Below are positions 28,753 to 37,142 of a stretch of 64,000 nucleotides of DNA, piece by piece. Both the position numbers and the translations under genes were made by a program. Numbering within the stretch: the stretch's first letter is position 1; every line of letters starts with the position of its first letter. The DNA is from an uncultured Bacteroidales bacterium (GTDB lineage Bacteria > Bacteroidota > Bacteroidia > Bacteroidales > Lentimicrobiaceae): contig CALCQV010000043.1 of NCBI GenBank assembly GCA_937894795.1, positions 1 through 64,000 of the forward strand. The letters are read 5' to 3'. Under the pieces are notes generated by a model. The model did not search any database. It was given only the letters and a program-made list of their open reading frames with translations, and was not told where the DNA came from.

Positions 28753-29745
28753 ATGGACCAATCATTCCGTGCCATTCTTGTAAATGAAACCTCTGATAAA
28801 AATTTTGACGTTAAAGTAAGTCAACGCTATATAAGTGAATTGCCCGACAATGATATATTAATACGGGTATTTTATTCAGGCCTTAATTACAAGGATGCGC
28901 TTTCAGCCTCCGGTAACAAAGGAATAACAAGGAAATATCCTCACACTCCGGGTATTGATGCGGCAGGAGTAATTGTAGATTCCAGGGTTCCTGAATTTAA
29001 GAAAGGTGAAGAAGTTATTGTTACAGGTTACGATCTGGGTATGAACACCAGCGGTGGATTGGCTGAATACATTTGTGTACCGGCCTCATGGGTGGTCAGG
29101 CGACCAGAAAAACTCTCATTGGAAGAAGCAATGATCATAGGCACCTCAGGCTTTACAGCAGCCAGTGGTATTTATGAATTCATAAAGCATGGCGTACAAC
29201 CTGAATCAGGCGAAGTGCTTATTACCGGCGCTACCGGTGCAGTAGGTTCAATGGCGATTGCAATGCTGTCAAAATCAGGCTATCATGTTGTTGCAGTATC
29301 AGGAAAACCCGATGCCGCTGAATGGCTGAAACAACTGGGTGCTGAAAGGATAATATCACGTGATGAAGCCATTGAACCTACAGGCAAGCCCCTGCTACCC
29401 GGTAAATGGGCTGCAGTACTCGATACTGTGGGTGGCAACATGCTTTCCACTGCAATACGATCAACAAAAGAGCGTGGTATAGTGGCTAACTGTGGTATGA
29501 TTGTTTCAAATGAACTTAATGTTTCTGTGTTCCCATTCATTCTCAGAGCTGTAAGATTGATAGGCATAGCTTCAGCAGAAACTCCTATGAAACGAAGACT
29601 TGAGATTTGGGATCTTATTCAATCAGAGTTAAAACCTACACTCCTCCCATTGATTTCAAGGACCATTTCACTGGAACAGGTACCCGCCGAGCTTCAACTT
29701 ATGCTAAAAGGAAAGCAGCAGGGTAAGGTAATTGTCAGCTTATAG
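28753..29745 (+). CDS. MDR family oxidoreductase, YhdH/AcuI type (acrylyl-CoA reductase-like)
   Basis: This zinc-free medium-chain dehydrogenase has the AcuI/YhdH signatures: YSGLNYKDALSASG near the N-terminus, PGIDAAGVI, and the NADP-binding ITGATGAVGSMAIAML. Characterised members reduce acryloyl-CoA to propionyl-CoA with NADPH. The 330-residue length is standard. The frame extends upstream to a TTG at 28708 that lies at the -7 element, so the ATG at 28753 is chosen. Its 3' end overlaps the convergent transporter gene by 6 bases. Confidence 0.85.
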   Translation: MDQSFRAILVNETSDKNFDVKVSQRYISELPDNDILIRVFYSGLNYKDALSASGNKGITRKYPHTPGIDAAGVIVDSRVPEFKKGEEVIVTGYDLGMNTSGGLAEYICVPASWVVRRPEKLSLEEAMIIGTSGFTAASGIYEFIKHGVQPESGEVLITGATGAVGSMAIAMLSKSGYHVVAVSGKPDAAEWLKQLGAERIISRDEAIEPTGKPLLPGKWAAVLDTVGGNMLSTAIRSTKERGIVANCGMIVSNELNVSVFPFILRAVRLIGIASAETPMKRRLEIWDLIQSELKPTLLPLISRTISLEQVPAELQLMLKGKQQGKVIVSL

Positions 29746-30708
29746 GGATCCTGATTTAAACTTGTTAACCATTATACTCGACAATAGCAACTGCAGGGAA
29801 TGATATACCAGAATTGGCAGAATTATTACTCCAACGGCCGGATTGCCGGCATAAATAAGCCTTCCCATAGTACTTCCATGCACCAGTGATTTTGTGCTGC
29901 CACAAAACAGTGCCGTTATTATATCAGGAGTTGGCATAGCTGACTTTCTGGCAATATGGTATATAATCAGGTTGACTAATATAAAAATCAGCAGTAATGC
30001 TCCTATCAACATACCGATATCCCATACTGACAATCCTCTGAATTGATTAATATAGAATGAATTGGCAAATGAATAATATACAATGGAGAGAATTACTGTC
30101 TGATCAAAATACCTTGTAAAGTTTTTATATTTAATAGCTGTTTTGCCTACCACAGGATTTAGCATCACACCCACGACAATTGGCAACAGAATCTGAAAAA
30201 ACAGCTTGATAAACACCTGTCCGGTATCAAAACTACCACCTGTAGTACCCTGTAATACACTTAACATCATAGGAGGTAAAATGATACCTGCCATGCTTGA
30301 AAGGCTGCTATTAAACAAAGCCGCAGGTACATTCCCGTTTGCCAGAGATACCAGCACCGCAGCTGATGACACAGTTGAGGGCATCACACTTAGAAATATT
30401 ATTCCCTGCCAGAGGTAACCGTCATTACCTATGGTATATCTTCCAATAATAGCAATCAGCGGAAAGAATAGAAAGGTAGCCGACTGAATAAGAAGGTGGA
30501 GCTTCCAGTTAGACATGCTCTGAAGGATTGTTCTGAAATTCAGGCGGAACCCATATAAAAGAAAGATAACTGATACACCTATCCCCGATAACGCTTTAAC
30601 CGAAAACGGACCGGTACCAATACCACCCTCCGGCCAAAGACGGGCAAGCAAGATAGCCCCCAAAAGGGCAGGAATAAACCAATCTACCTGTGGTAATCTG
30701 AATCGCAT
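29740..30708 (-). CDS. Bile acid:sodium symporter-like transporter (SBF-like)
   Basis: The 322-residue protein has about nine to ten hydrophobic segments. The motifs LYGFRLNF, VMPSTVSSAAVLVSLANGN and FCGSTKSLVHGSTMG match the SBF-like branch of the BASS superfamily (YfeH type). It is an inner-membrane transporter of an organic anion, substrate unknown. It lies 78 bases downstream of trmD on the same strand, so it may share that transcript. It is convergent and overlapping by 6 bases with the oxidoreductase gene. Confidence 0.8.
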   Translation of the reverse strand: MRFRLPQVDWFIPALLGAILLARLWPEGGIGTGPFSVKALSGIGVSVIFLLYGFRLNFRTILQSMSNWKLHLLIQSATFLFFPLIAIIGRYTIGNDGYLWQGIIFLSVMPSTVSSAAVLVSLANGNVPAALFNSSLSSMAGIILPPMMLSVLQGTTGGSFDTGQVFIKLFFQILLPIVVGVMLNPVVGKTAIKYKNFTRYFDQTVILSIVYYSFANSFYINQFRGLSVWDIGMLIGALLLIFILVNLIIYHIARKSAMPTPDIITALFCGSTKSLVHGSTMGRLIYAGNPAVGVIILPILVYHSLQLLLSSIMVNKFKSGSL

Positions 30709-30786
30709 ATCAAAGTTTGAGGTGCAAATATAGAAGTATAAGATATACTATTGAGAGGGAGGAGACTTTGAGGTTAGTTAAAATGG

Positions 30787-31467
30787 TCAAATATCTCCTA
30801 AAAGATCAGGCCTTCTTTTTTTTGTTCTCTCAAGTGCCTGCTCGTAATTCCATTTTTTAACCTCCTTCTCATTCCCCGAGAGCAATATATCAGGGACTTT
30901 CATTCCCATATATTCTGCAGGACGGGTGTAGACAGGCGGACTTAACAAGCCATCTTGAAATGAATCAGATAAAGCAGAGGTTTCATCATTAAGAACGCCG
31001 GGAATCAATCTTATTAAACTGTCAGTCAATACAGCAGCTGCCAGTTCACCACCCGACAAGACATAATCACCTATTGAAATCTCCCTGGTGATATACTTCT
31101 CCCTAATTCTTTCATCAACACCCTTATAATGCCCACATAGAAGAATAATATTTCCTTTTAAACTAAGCTGATTAGCAACCTGCTGATCTAATACTTCGTC
31201 ATCAGGGGTTAGAAAAATGACTTCATCATACATTCTTTCTGATTTCAGCTTCTCAATACAGTCGGCAATTGGCTGAACCATCATAACCATTCCCGAAGTA
31301 AAACCGAAAGGATAATCATCAACATTCTTATGTTTGCTTTTGCTGAAATCACGTATATTATGAATGAATATCTCTGCATGTCCTTTACTAACAGCTCTTT
31401 TGATGATAGAGTGGTTAAACGGGCCTTGAAACATTTCAGGAAAAATGGTGAGGATATCTATTCGCAT
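30787..31467 (-). CDS. trmD: tRNA (guanine-37-N1)-methyltransferase
   Basis: TrmD methylates G37 of tRNAs reading CNN codons to prevent frameshifting. The trefoil-knot motifs are intact: DDYPFGFTSGMVMM, LCGHYKGVDERI and ISIGDYVLSGGELAA. The 226-residue length is typical. The -7 element ends only 8 bases before the ATG, which implies an almost leaderless transcript. In many bacteria trmD is followed by rplS in one operon; here they are back to back and divergent. Confidence 0.95.
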   Translation of the reverse strand: MRIDILTIFPEMFQGPFNHSIIKRAVSKGHAEIFIHNIRDFSKSKHKNVDDYPFGFTSGMVMMVQPIADCIEKLKSERMYDEVIFLTPDDEVLDQQVANQLSLKGNIILLCGHYKGVDERIREKYITREISIGDYVLSGGELAAAVLTDSLIRLIPGVLNDETSALSDSFQDGLLSPPVYTRPAEYMGMKVPDILLSGNEKEVKKWNYEQALERTKKRRPDLLGDI

Positions 31468-31474
31468 AATGCTG

Positions 31475-31482
31475 CAAATTTA
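31475..31482 (-). promoter_or_regulatory. Promoter -7 element of trmD
   Basis: The minus strand reads TAAATTTG, ending 8 bases from the trmD ATG. The expected transcription start is within a few bases of the start codon. Confidence 0.5.
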
Positions 31483-31563
31483 CAACAATGTCTTATCATC
31501 TAACATTATGGGTAACTTTGCAGGGCATTTAGGCTATAAATAGTGAATAAATTTTATCAGCAG

Positions 31564-31596
31564 TTTGTTTATTAAAAATATTTTGCCGTATATTTG
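31564..31596 (+). promoter_or_regulatory. Promoter of rplS with -33 and -7 elements
   Basis: TTTG at 31564-31567 and TATATTTG at 31589-31596 are 21 bases apart. This is the best match in the window to the Bacteroidota promoter consensus TTTG-N19-21-TAnnTTTG. The leader to the ATG at 31638 would be about 35 bases. Confidence 0.8.
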
Positions 31597-31637
31597 CACT
31601 CATTTTCAGAAACGCCAATAATTAAATACCTAATCAA

Positions 31638-31994
31638 ATGAGCAAGAAGGCATTAGTGAAGTATGTTGAGGAAACCGCTGTGGTTCTCCGGGAATTCCCC
31701 AGCTTTAAAGCAGGCGACACCGTTACCGTTCACTATAAAATAAAAGAAGGTGATAAAGAAAGAATACAACAGTTTCAGGGCGTGGTTTTGAAACGTTCAG
31801 GCGAAAGTGCTACTCAAACTTTCACCGTTCGTAAAGTATCAGGCAGCACAGGCGTTGAAAGAATATTCCCAATAAGTTCACCTTTTATTGAGAAAATTGA
31901 AGTTAATAAACATGGGGTTGTTCGCAGAGCACGTATTTTCTACCTCCGCAACCTTAAAGGTAAGAAAGCCAGAATTAAAGAAAAGAGAGTATAG
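31638..31994 (+). CDS. rplS: 50S ribosomal protein L19
   Basis: L19 lies at the subunit interface of the ribosome. The 118-residue protein has the family pattern FKAGDTVTVHYKIKEGDKER, IQQFQGVVLKRSG and the end RRARIFYLRNLKGKKARIKEK. It has a near-consensus promoter and a strong terminator, so it is its own transcription unit. Confidence 0.97.
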   Translation: MSKKALVKYVEETAVVLREFPSFKAGDTVTVHYKIKEGDKERIQQFQGVVLKRSGESATQTFTVRKVSGSTGVERIFPISSPFIEKIEVNKHGVVRRARIFYLRNLKGKKARIKEKRV

Positions 31995-32017
31995 TATTGT
32001 TTTCATAAGTGTTGGGG

Positions 32018-32047
32018 AAAGGTCCATCTTTAGGGATGGGCCTTTTT
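32018..32047 (+). terminator. Intrinsic terminator of rplS
   Basis: An 11-bp stem AAAGGTCCATC / GATGGGCCTTT (one G-T pair) is followed by TTTTT, 24 bases after the stop. Confidence 0.85.
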
Positions 32048-32125
32048 ATTTGCTTAAATTTGTAAGATTGGTACATCTATTGCAGCATCCTTTTGAATTC
32101 ATGTCATGGTGCCATAAGAAAAACT

Positions 32126-34030
32126 ATGAGAACTACTGCATTCGTACGACTTCTATTGATTTGTCTGCTATGCCTTTCTGGTTTCAAGTTTGATATTTAT
32201 GCCCAAATTGATGACACTATCCACATGCCTTTTGATAACAGCCAAAATGGAGATTTGTCAAAAAAAGAATACCGGTTGCTTCTTAAACGAATTGTTGCTT
32301 CTGACGATTTCTATTCCCGGATTAAAAGAAAAGCCGACAGCGGCTATATATACAAACAGCTTTACCCCCTGATTTTCAGGAAACCACAAACTGCTGAAAA
32401 TCTCAAAATCAATAGCCTCCCGGCAAATGCTCAGTTTAAATCCTACAAGAATTATGTAATTCGCTCAATCAGAATCATCAAGGTGCCTACTTTCGGCAGC
32501 TCAGTATATGATACCGTACAAGTGGAAAACCGGGGACTTGCCAAAACACTTAATAGTATTCATTTCCCAACATTGGATGCCGTTATATTAAAATATTTGC
32601 TTTTCGAGGTAAATGACCGCCTTGATCCTATTCTACTATCGGATAATGAGCGAATTATACGTAATGCGCCAATATTTGAAGATGCAAGATTTATTATTAA
32701 TCCGGTCAATAAAGACACTGTAGACCTTATTCTGGTTGTGAAGGATGTATTTCCACTAGGTGCCGATGTGAAAGTTAATTCTCTTGATAACGGCTCCTTT
32801 AGAATATTTAATCGCAATATCTTCGGCTTTGGACATCAATTTGGCCAGTCATTTGGATACGATAGCAAGTATAGTCCTTCATTTTATCTGGGTGAAGGTG
32901 CTTATATTATCCGCAATATCAAGCATAATTTTATTGACTTCACCATGTCCTGGGCTAATACTCCAACCAACAGGAATATTGGCATTGACGTTATACGTCC
33001 TTTTTTAACGCCTGAAGTAAAACTGGCCGGTGGATTAACGGTAATATATAAACAGTCGTGGCTTTTCAATAACAGATCGTACCTACCCTATAAATACAGC
33101 AACCAACTTCTGGATGTATGGGCCGGCTATGCTTTTATAACGCATCGACTTAAGGAAATATCCTCACGCAGGCAACAAGTTGCCTTCACCGGAAGGTTTT
33201 ACCAACTTAGTTATTTTCAAACTCCTGATTTCTATTTGTTGCAAGGCCCTCCAATGGTTAATACTACCAGATTATTATTCGGCTTTAACATCTTACGAAG
33301 TGAATATTACCGCACCAATATGCTCTATGGATATGGCCGTACTGAGGATATACCTTATGGGCATCATGCCGAATTGATTGCAGGCTGGGAGTTTACTGAA
33401 CTTCAAAAACGTTTTTATACTGCTATAAAGCTCGATTTTCTTAAACCTATAAATGATGCCGGACTTTTTGGACTTGATTTACAAATTGGCAGCTATTTAT
33501 CTGAAAGTGGCCATTATGAACAGGGCGTTCTCAAAACTACGCTTAAATTAATCTCTCCACTCCTGCCTGCCGGTAAGCACAGTATCAGAAACTTCATCAC
33601 ATTAGGCTATACAACAGGACTTGACAGGTATACAACCACAACTATCTCAGTTAATGATGGTAATTCAGGTAATCTTTTCAACAAATATGACATGGTGGGA
33701 TACCAGCGAATAAGAGGCAGAGTAGAATCCGTACTTTTCACTCCCTATTATTTTCTTGGATTCCGGTTTGCCCCATTCGGCTTTGCTGAAGCTGCCATGA
33801 TTGCCGGCAAACATCAGGAATTCTTCCACCAACGCATCTATCCGGCTTTAGGTATTGGTGTTCGGTTAAGAAATGAAAACCTCGTCTTCTCAACTTTCCA
33901 GATATCGCTCTCATGGCATCCTGTAGCCCCAGATAACATATCGCCTTTCGAGTTTTTAATCTCCGGCCTCCCTCCTGCCGGACTGGAGCGATACCTTATA
34001 GATAAACCTGATATGATTCTATACGAGTAA
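32126..34030 (+). CDS. Outer membrane protein, Omp85/D15-like beta-barrel
   Basis: The protein (634 residues from the ATG at 32126) has a signal peptide ending at FKFDIYAQ. Residues about 105-215 look like POTRA-type repeats (YVIRSIRIIKVPTFG, ARFIINPVNKDTVDLILVVKD), and from about 225 to the end alternating hydrophobic/aromatic strands form a predicted 16-strand type barrel ending in Tyr/Glu. This is the architecture of Omp85 surface antigens other than BamA, which has more POTRA domains and a different C-terminus. The frame is open upstream to 32093, but the ATG at 32126 starts the signal peptide. It may insert or export an outer-membrane component; the substrate is unknown. Confidence 0.7.
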   Translation: MRTTAFVRLLLICLLCLSGFKFDIYAQIDDTIHMPFDNSQNGDLSKKEYRLLLKRIVASDDFYSRIKRKADSGYIYKQLYPLIFRKPQTAENLKINSLPANAQFKSYKNYVIRSIRIIKVPTFGSSVYDTVQVENRGLAKTLNSIHFPTLDAVILKYLLFEVNDRLDPILLSDNERIIRNAPIFEDARFIINPVNKDTVDLILVVKDVFPLGADVKVNSLDNGSFRIFNRNIFGFGHQFGQSFGYDSKYSPSFYLGEGAYIIRNIKHNFIDFTMSWANTPTNRNIGIDVIRPFLTPEVKLAGGLTVIYKQSWLFNNRSYLPYKYSNQLLDVWAGYAFITHRLKEISSRRQQVAFTGRFYQLSYFQTPDFYLLQGPPMVNTTRLLFGFNILRSEYYRTNMLYGYGRTEDIPYGHHAELIAGWEFTELQKRFYTAIKLDFLKPINDAGLFGLDLQIGSYLSESGHYEQGVLKTTLKLISPLLPAGKHSIRNFITLGYTTGLDRYTTTTISVNDGNSGNLFNKYDMVGYQRIRGRVESVLFTPYYFLGFRFAPFGFAEAAMIAGKHQEFFHQRIYPALGIGVRLRNENLVFSTFQISLSWHPVAPDNISPFEFLISGLPPAGLERYLIDKPDMILYE

Positions 34031-34163
34031 ATGATAAAACCCGACAAATAAATCGCAATATCTGACTTGTCCAATTCTTAATTGCACTATGGAATTACAT
34101 TGAGATCGCAACTTCAGTTGATTAATCAGGCGCAATCAATCACCTTACAGCACCGCGATCAAA

Positions 34164-34195
34164 CTTGATGTTCTGTAGTTTAATAACTAAATTTG
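34164..34195 (+). promoter_or_regulatory. Promoter of the DUF5063 gene
   Basis: CTTG (34164-34167, one base from TTTG) and TAAATTTG (34188-34195) are 20 bases apart. The -7 element ends 19 bases before the GTG start. Confidence 0.6.
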
Positions 34196-34214
34196 CATCT
34201 TAAATATTATAAAA

Positions 34215-34730
34215 GTGGAGAATCCGAACAATCCCGTATATACAAAGCAAGTAATTGAATTACTGACAGTGGCCAATGAATTCTGCTTATTTACGCAGAA
34301 AATTGAAGAGTACTCTAAGGAAGATATTCTCATCTACTACAGGCGGATAATCCCACTGCTTTATCTGAAAGGATCGCTCGTTAAAGATGTCATTCCTGAA
34401 AATCCGGATCTGAATGAGCGTTTTGTGCTGGAAGAACAGTGGGAAACCATATTCAATACAATCAGGAATAAGCTTTATCCAGATGATCATTTCTGGGTGT
34501 GCGCCGACCCACATCATGAAGACACGGAAGCTGAAAAATCAAGTATTGCAGAATGTATTGCCGATTGCTATCAGGATATGAAGGATTTTCTGATGCTGTA
34601 CCAAAAGAATACCATTGACGCAAAGGAGAATGCCGTACATGAAATATGTCAGAACTTCCCTTCCCATTGGGGACCGGCCCTTACAAAGGCTCTCTATGCA
34701 TTGCATCTCCTTTACAGCGGTGCATATTGA
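34215..34730 (+). CDS. DUF5063 family protein
   Basis: The 171-residue cytoplasmic protein starts with GTG (GTG GAG AAT); no ATG gives a better fit, and the promoter supports this start. It is alpha-helical and acidic, with the block YLKGSLVKDVIPE and the C-terminal CQNFPSHWGPALTKALYALHLL, which I recall as the DUF5063 pattern of Bacteroidota. Function unknown. The downstream neighbour is nth, which has its own -7 element. Confidence 0.65.
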   Translation: MENPNNPVYTKQVIELLTVANEFCLFTQKIEEYSKEDILIYYRRIIPLLYLKGSLVKDVIPENPDLNERFVLEEQWETIFNTIRNKLYPDDHFWVCADPHHEDTEAEKSSIAECIADCYQDMKDFLMLYQKNTIDAKENAVHEICQNFPSHWGPALTKALYALHLLYSGAY

Positions 34731-34787
34731 TTGGTTTAACCAACAGTTTCATTCTATTAGTAACTCGACGTTGGCAGCCTTTTTTTA

Positions 34788-34795
34788 TAAATTTG
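34788..34795 (+). promoter_or_regulatory. Promoter -7 element of nth
   Basis: TAAATTTG ends 17 bases before the nth ATG at 34813. This supports the ATG over an upstream in-frame start inside the DUF5063 gene. No -33 TTTG at 19-21 bases. Confidence 0.55.
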
Positions 34796-34812
34796 TTTCT
34801 AAAAATCAAGTA

Positions 34813-35478
34813 ATGGAAAGGCCTCTTACGCGCAGCCAACGTTTTAAAGAAGTTATTGAATGGTTTGAACATAATATGCCAATTGCTGAAACTGAGCTGC
34901 ATTATCACAATCCTTATGAGCTTATGGTTGCAGTGATACTATCAGCACAATGCACCGATAAACGCGTAAATATTCTCACCCCTGTATTTTTTAAGAAGTT
35001 TCCTGATGTTGCATCTCTTGCCGACGGGACAGAGGAAGAGGTGTTTGCGATCATCAAATCATGTTCATATCCCAACAATAAAACCAAGCATCTGATAGGC
35101 ATGGCCAGGATGCTGATGCAAGATTTCGGTGGTGTTATACCAAATGATATAATTGAACTGCAAAAGCTACCGGGAGTTGGTAGAAAAACCGCCAATGTGA
35201 TAGCATCTGTTGCTTTTGAAATCCCTGCAATGGCGGTTGATACACACGTACATCGTGTTGCAGCCCGTATTGGATTAACCTACCATGCTAAAACTCCTTT
35301 GGCAACGGAACAACAACTCGTTAAGTTTATTCCTGAAAACAAGCTGAATATTGCCCATCATTGGTTAATTTTACATGGCAGATATATTTGTATCGCCCGT
35401 AAACCTAAATGCCCTGATTGTGGTTTAAGGTCTTTATGTAAATATTATCAGAAAGAAATTTCTAAAAATAAAAGTTAA
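34813..35478 (+). CDS. nth: Endonuclease III (DNA glycosylase/AP lyase)
   Basis: Nth removes oxidised pyrimidines and nicks the abasic site. In the 221-residue protein, the helix-hairpin-helix LPGVGRKTA is at 119-127 with the catalytic Lys125, the catalytic Asp is Asp143 in VDTHVHR, and the 4Fe-4S cluster ligands are Cys193, Cys200, Cys203 and Cys209 (C-x6-C-x2-C-x5-C). The frame is open upstream to 34615, but this overlaps the DUF5063 gene out of frame; the ATG at 34813 gives the family length. bcp follows after 17 bases and is likely co-transcribed. Confidence 0.95.
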   Translation: MERPLTRSQRFKEVIEWFEHNMPIAETELHYHNPYELMVAVILSAQCTDKRVNILTPVFFKKFPDVASLADGTEEEVFAIIKSCSYPNNKTKHLIGMARMLMQDFGGVIPNDIIELQKLPGVGRKTANVIASVAFEIPAMAVDTHVHRVAARIGLTYHAKTPLATEQQLVKFIPENKLNIAHHWLILHGRYICIARKPKCPDCGLRSLCKYYQKEISKNKS

Positions 35479-35495
35479 CCCCAATATCAAAGATC

Positions 35496-35948
35496 ATGAG
35501 CAATTTAATTGTAGGCAACAAACTGCCTGATTTCAGCACTGTGGACCATAATGGCAATCCTGTAAATTCTGACACTCTCAAAGGGAAGAAAACAGTTATT
35601 TATTTTTATCCTAAAGACATGACGCCCGGATGTACTGCACAAGCCTGCAATCTTAGGGATAATTATCAGACATTGCTGCAAAATAATTATAATGTCATCG
35701 GCATAAGCCCGGATAACACGAAATCACATCTTAAATTCGCTGAAAAATATAATCTTCCATTCCCTTTAATTTCAGATACTGACAAGAGTATAGCCAAGCT
35801 ATTTGGAGTATGGGGGCGTAAGAAATTTATGGGAAGGGAGTACGATGGTATCAACAGAACCACCTTCGTGCTGAATGAAGACCTTATTATTACCGAGGTA
35901 ATTGATAAAGTCGACACTAAAAACCATACAGAGCAGATAATAAAATAA
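35496..35948 (+). CDS. bcp: Thioredoxin-dependent peroxiredoxin (BCP/PrxQ)
   Basis: This thiol peroxidase reduces hydrogen peroxide and organic peroxides with thioredoxin. The 150-residue protein has the peroxidatic Cys46 and resolving Cys51 in YPKDMTPGCTAQACNLRD, the PrxQ spacing of five. It lies 17 bases downstream of nth, joining oxidative DNA repair with peroxide removal. Confidence 0.95.
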   Translation: MSNLIVGNKLPDFSTVDHNGNPVNSDTLKGKKTVIYFYPKDMTPGCTAQACNLRDNYQTLLQNNYNVIGISPDNTKSHLKFAEKYNLPFPLISDTDKSIAKLFGVWGRKKFMGREYDGINRTTFVLNEDLIITEVIDKVDTKNHTEQIIK

Positions 35949-35981
35949 CCGAAATTCGGAAATCAGTTAAAGATGTTTTTA

Positions 35982-35989
35982 TACCTTTG
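35982..35989 (+). promoter_or_regulatory. Promoter -7 element of recA
   Basis: TACCTTTG matches TAnnTTTG, 47 bases before the recA ATG. No LexA-type palindrome was recognised by eye. Confidence 0.5.
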
Positions 35990-36036
35990 ATTAGTCTGAA
36001 CAACACAGAATAAATTACCCTTAACTTAATGAGAAA

Positions 36037-37053
36037 ATGAGCAAAGAAGTAAAAGAAATCAACAATGAAAAACTAAAAGCACTACAACTGACTCTTGATC
36101 GCATTGAAAAGTCGTATGGAAAAGGTGCCATTATGAAACTAGGCGGAGCACCTATTGAAGAATTACCTTCTATATCCACCGGCTCGATATCGCTCGATTA
36201 TGCACTCGGTGTTAATGGACTTCCCAAAGGTAGAGTAATAGAAATTTATGGACCTGAATCATCAGGTAAAACTACTCTTGCACTTCACGCTATAGCTGAA
36301 TCTCAGAAGTTAGGTGGTATTGCCGCTTTTATTGATGCGGAGCACGCATTTGATCGTTTTTATGCTCAGAAACTGGGAGTTAATATTGACGATCTACTGA
36401 TATCGCAACCTGATAATGGAGAACAGGCACTTGAAATTACTGAAAACCTTATTCGCTCAGGCGCTATTGATATTATAGTAATCGACTCAGTTGCAGCTCT
36501 CACTCCACGCAGTGAGATAGAGGGTGAAATGGGTGATTCAAAAGTGGGTCTCCAGGCCCGGCTTATGTCGCAAGCACTTAGAAAACTTACTTCAACTATC
36601 AGTAAAACTGGCTGTTGCTGCATCTTTATAAACCAATTGCGTGAAAAGATTGGTGTTATGTTTGGCAATCCCGAAACTACTACCGGTGGTAATGCATTGA
36701 AATTCTATGCATCGGTTCGAATGGATATACGCCGCATAAACCAGATCAAGGATAGTGATACTGTTGTAGGTAACAGAGTTAAAGTAAAAGTGGTCAAAAA
36801 CAAAGTAGCTCCCCCATTCCGTCAGGGCGAATTCGATATTATTTACGGTGAAGGTATTTCTAAAATTGGTGAAATCATTGACCTGGGCGTAGATAATAAT
36901 ATAATCAAGAAAAGCGGTTCCTGGTTTAGCTTTAATGATACTAAACTTGGACAAGGTCGTGATGGTGTAAAGAAACTCCTTATGGATAATCCTGAACTAG
37001 CAGAAGAACTTGAAGGCCTTGTAAGAGCCGCCTTGAAAGCTTCAAATATTTAA
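36037..37053 (+). CDS. recA: Recombinase RecA
   Basis: RecA coats single-stranded DNA for strand exchange and SOS signalling. The 338-residue protein has Walker A GPESSGKT at 72-79, Walker B IIVIDSVAAL, loop L1 around EGEMGDSKVGLQARLMSQALRK (given here as EGEMGDSKVG and ARLMSQALRK) and L2 at FGNPETTTGGNALKFYAS. The C-terminus is shorter and less acidic than in E. coli, as is usual in Bacteroidota. It is a single-gene unit ended by a strong terminator. Confidence 0.98.
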   Translation: MSKEVKEINNEKLKALQLTLDRIEKSYGKGAIMKLGGAPIEELPSISTGSISLDYALGVNGLPKGRVIEIYGPESSGKTTLALHAIAESQKLGGIAAFIDAEHAFDRFYAQKLGVNIDDLLISQPDNGEQALEITENLIRSGAIDIIVIDSVAALTPRSEIEGEMGDSKVGLQARLMSQALRKLTSTISKTGCCCIFINQLREKIGVMFGNPETTTGGNALKFYASVRMDIRRINQIKDSDTVVGNRVKVKVVKNKVAPPFRQGEFDIIYGEGISKIGEIIDLGVDNNIIKKSGSWFSFNDTKLGQGRDGVKKLLMDNPELAEELEGLVRAALKASNI

Positions 37054-37073
37054 CTTATAATTATATGGTCAAA

Positions 37074-37110
37074 TCCCCTGCTACCCATCATAGCAGGGGA
37101 TTTGTTTTTA
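37074..37110 (+). terminator. Intrinsic terminator of recA
   Basis: A perfect 10-bp stem TCCCCTGCTA / TAGCAGGGGA with a 7-base loop is followed by TTTGTTTTT, starting 21 bases after the stop. Confidence 0.9.
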
Positions 37111-37113
37111 ATG

Positions 37114-37121
37114 TACCTTTG
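37114..37121 (+). promoter_or_regulatory. Promoter -7 element of the TPR lipoprotein gene
   Basis: TACCTTTG matches TAnnTTTG and ends 21 bases before the ATG at 37143. It begins directly after the recA terminator. Confidence 0.5.
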
Positions 37122-37142
37122 CAGTATTAATGATTCATTATT

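Noticed and set aside
34615..34812. N-terminal extension of nth into the DUF5063 gene
   Set aside because: It overlaps a real gene in another frame; a -7 element sits just before the ATG at 34813.
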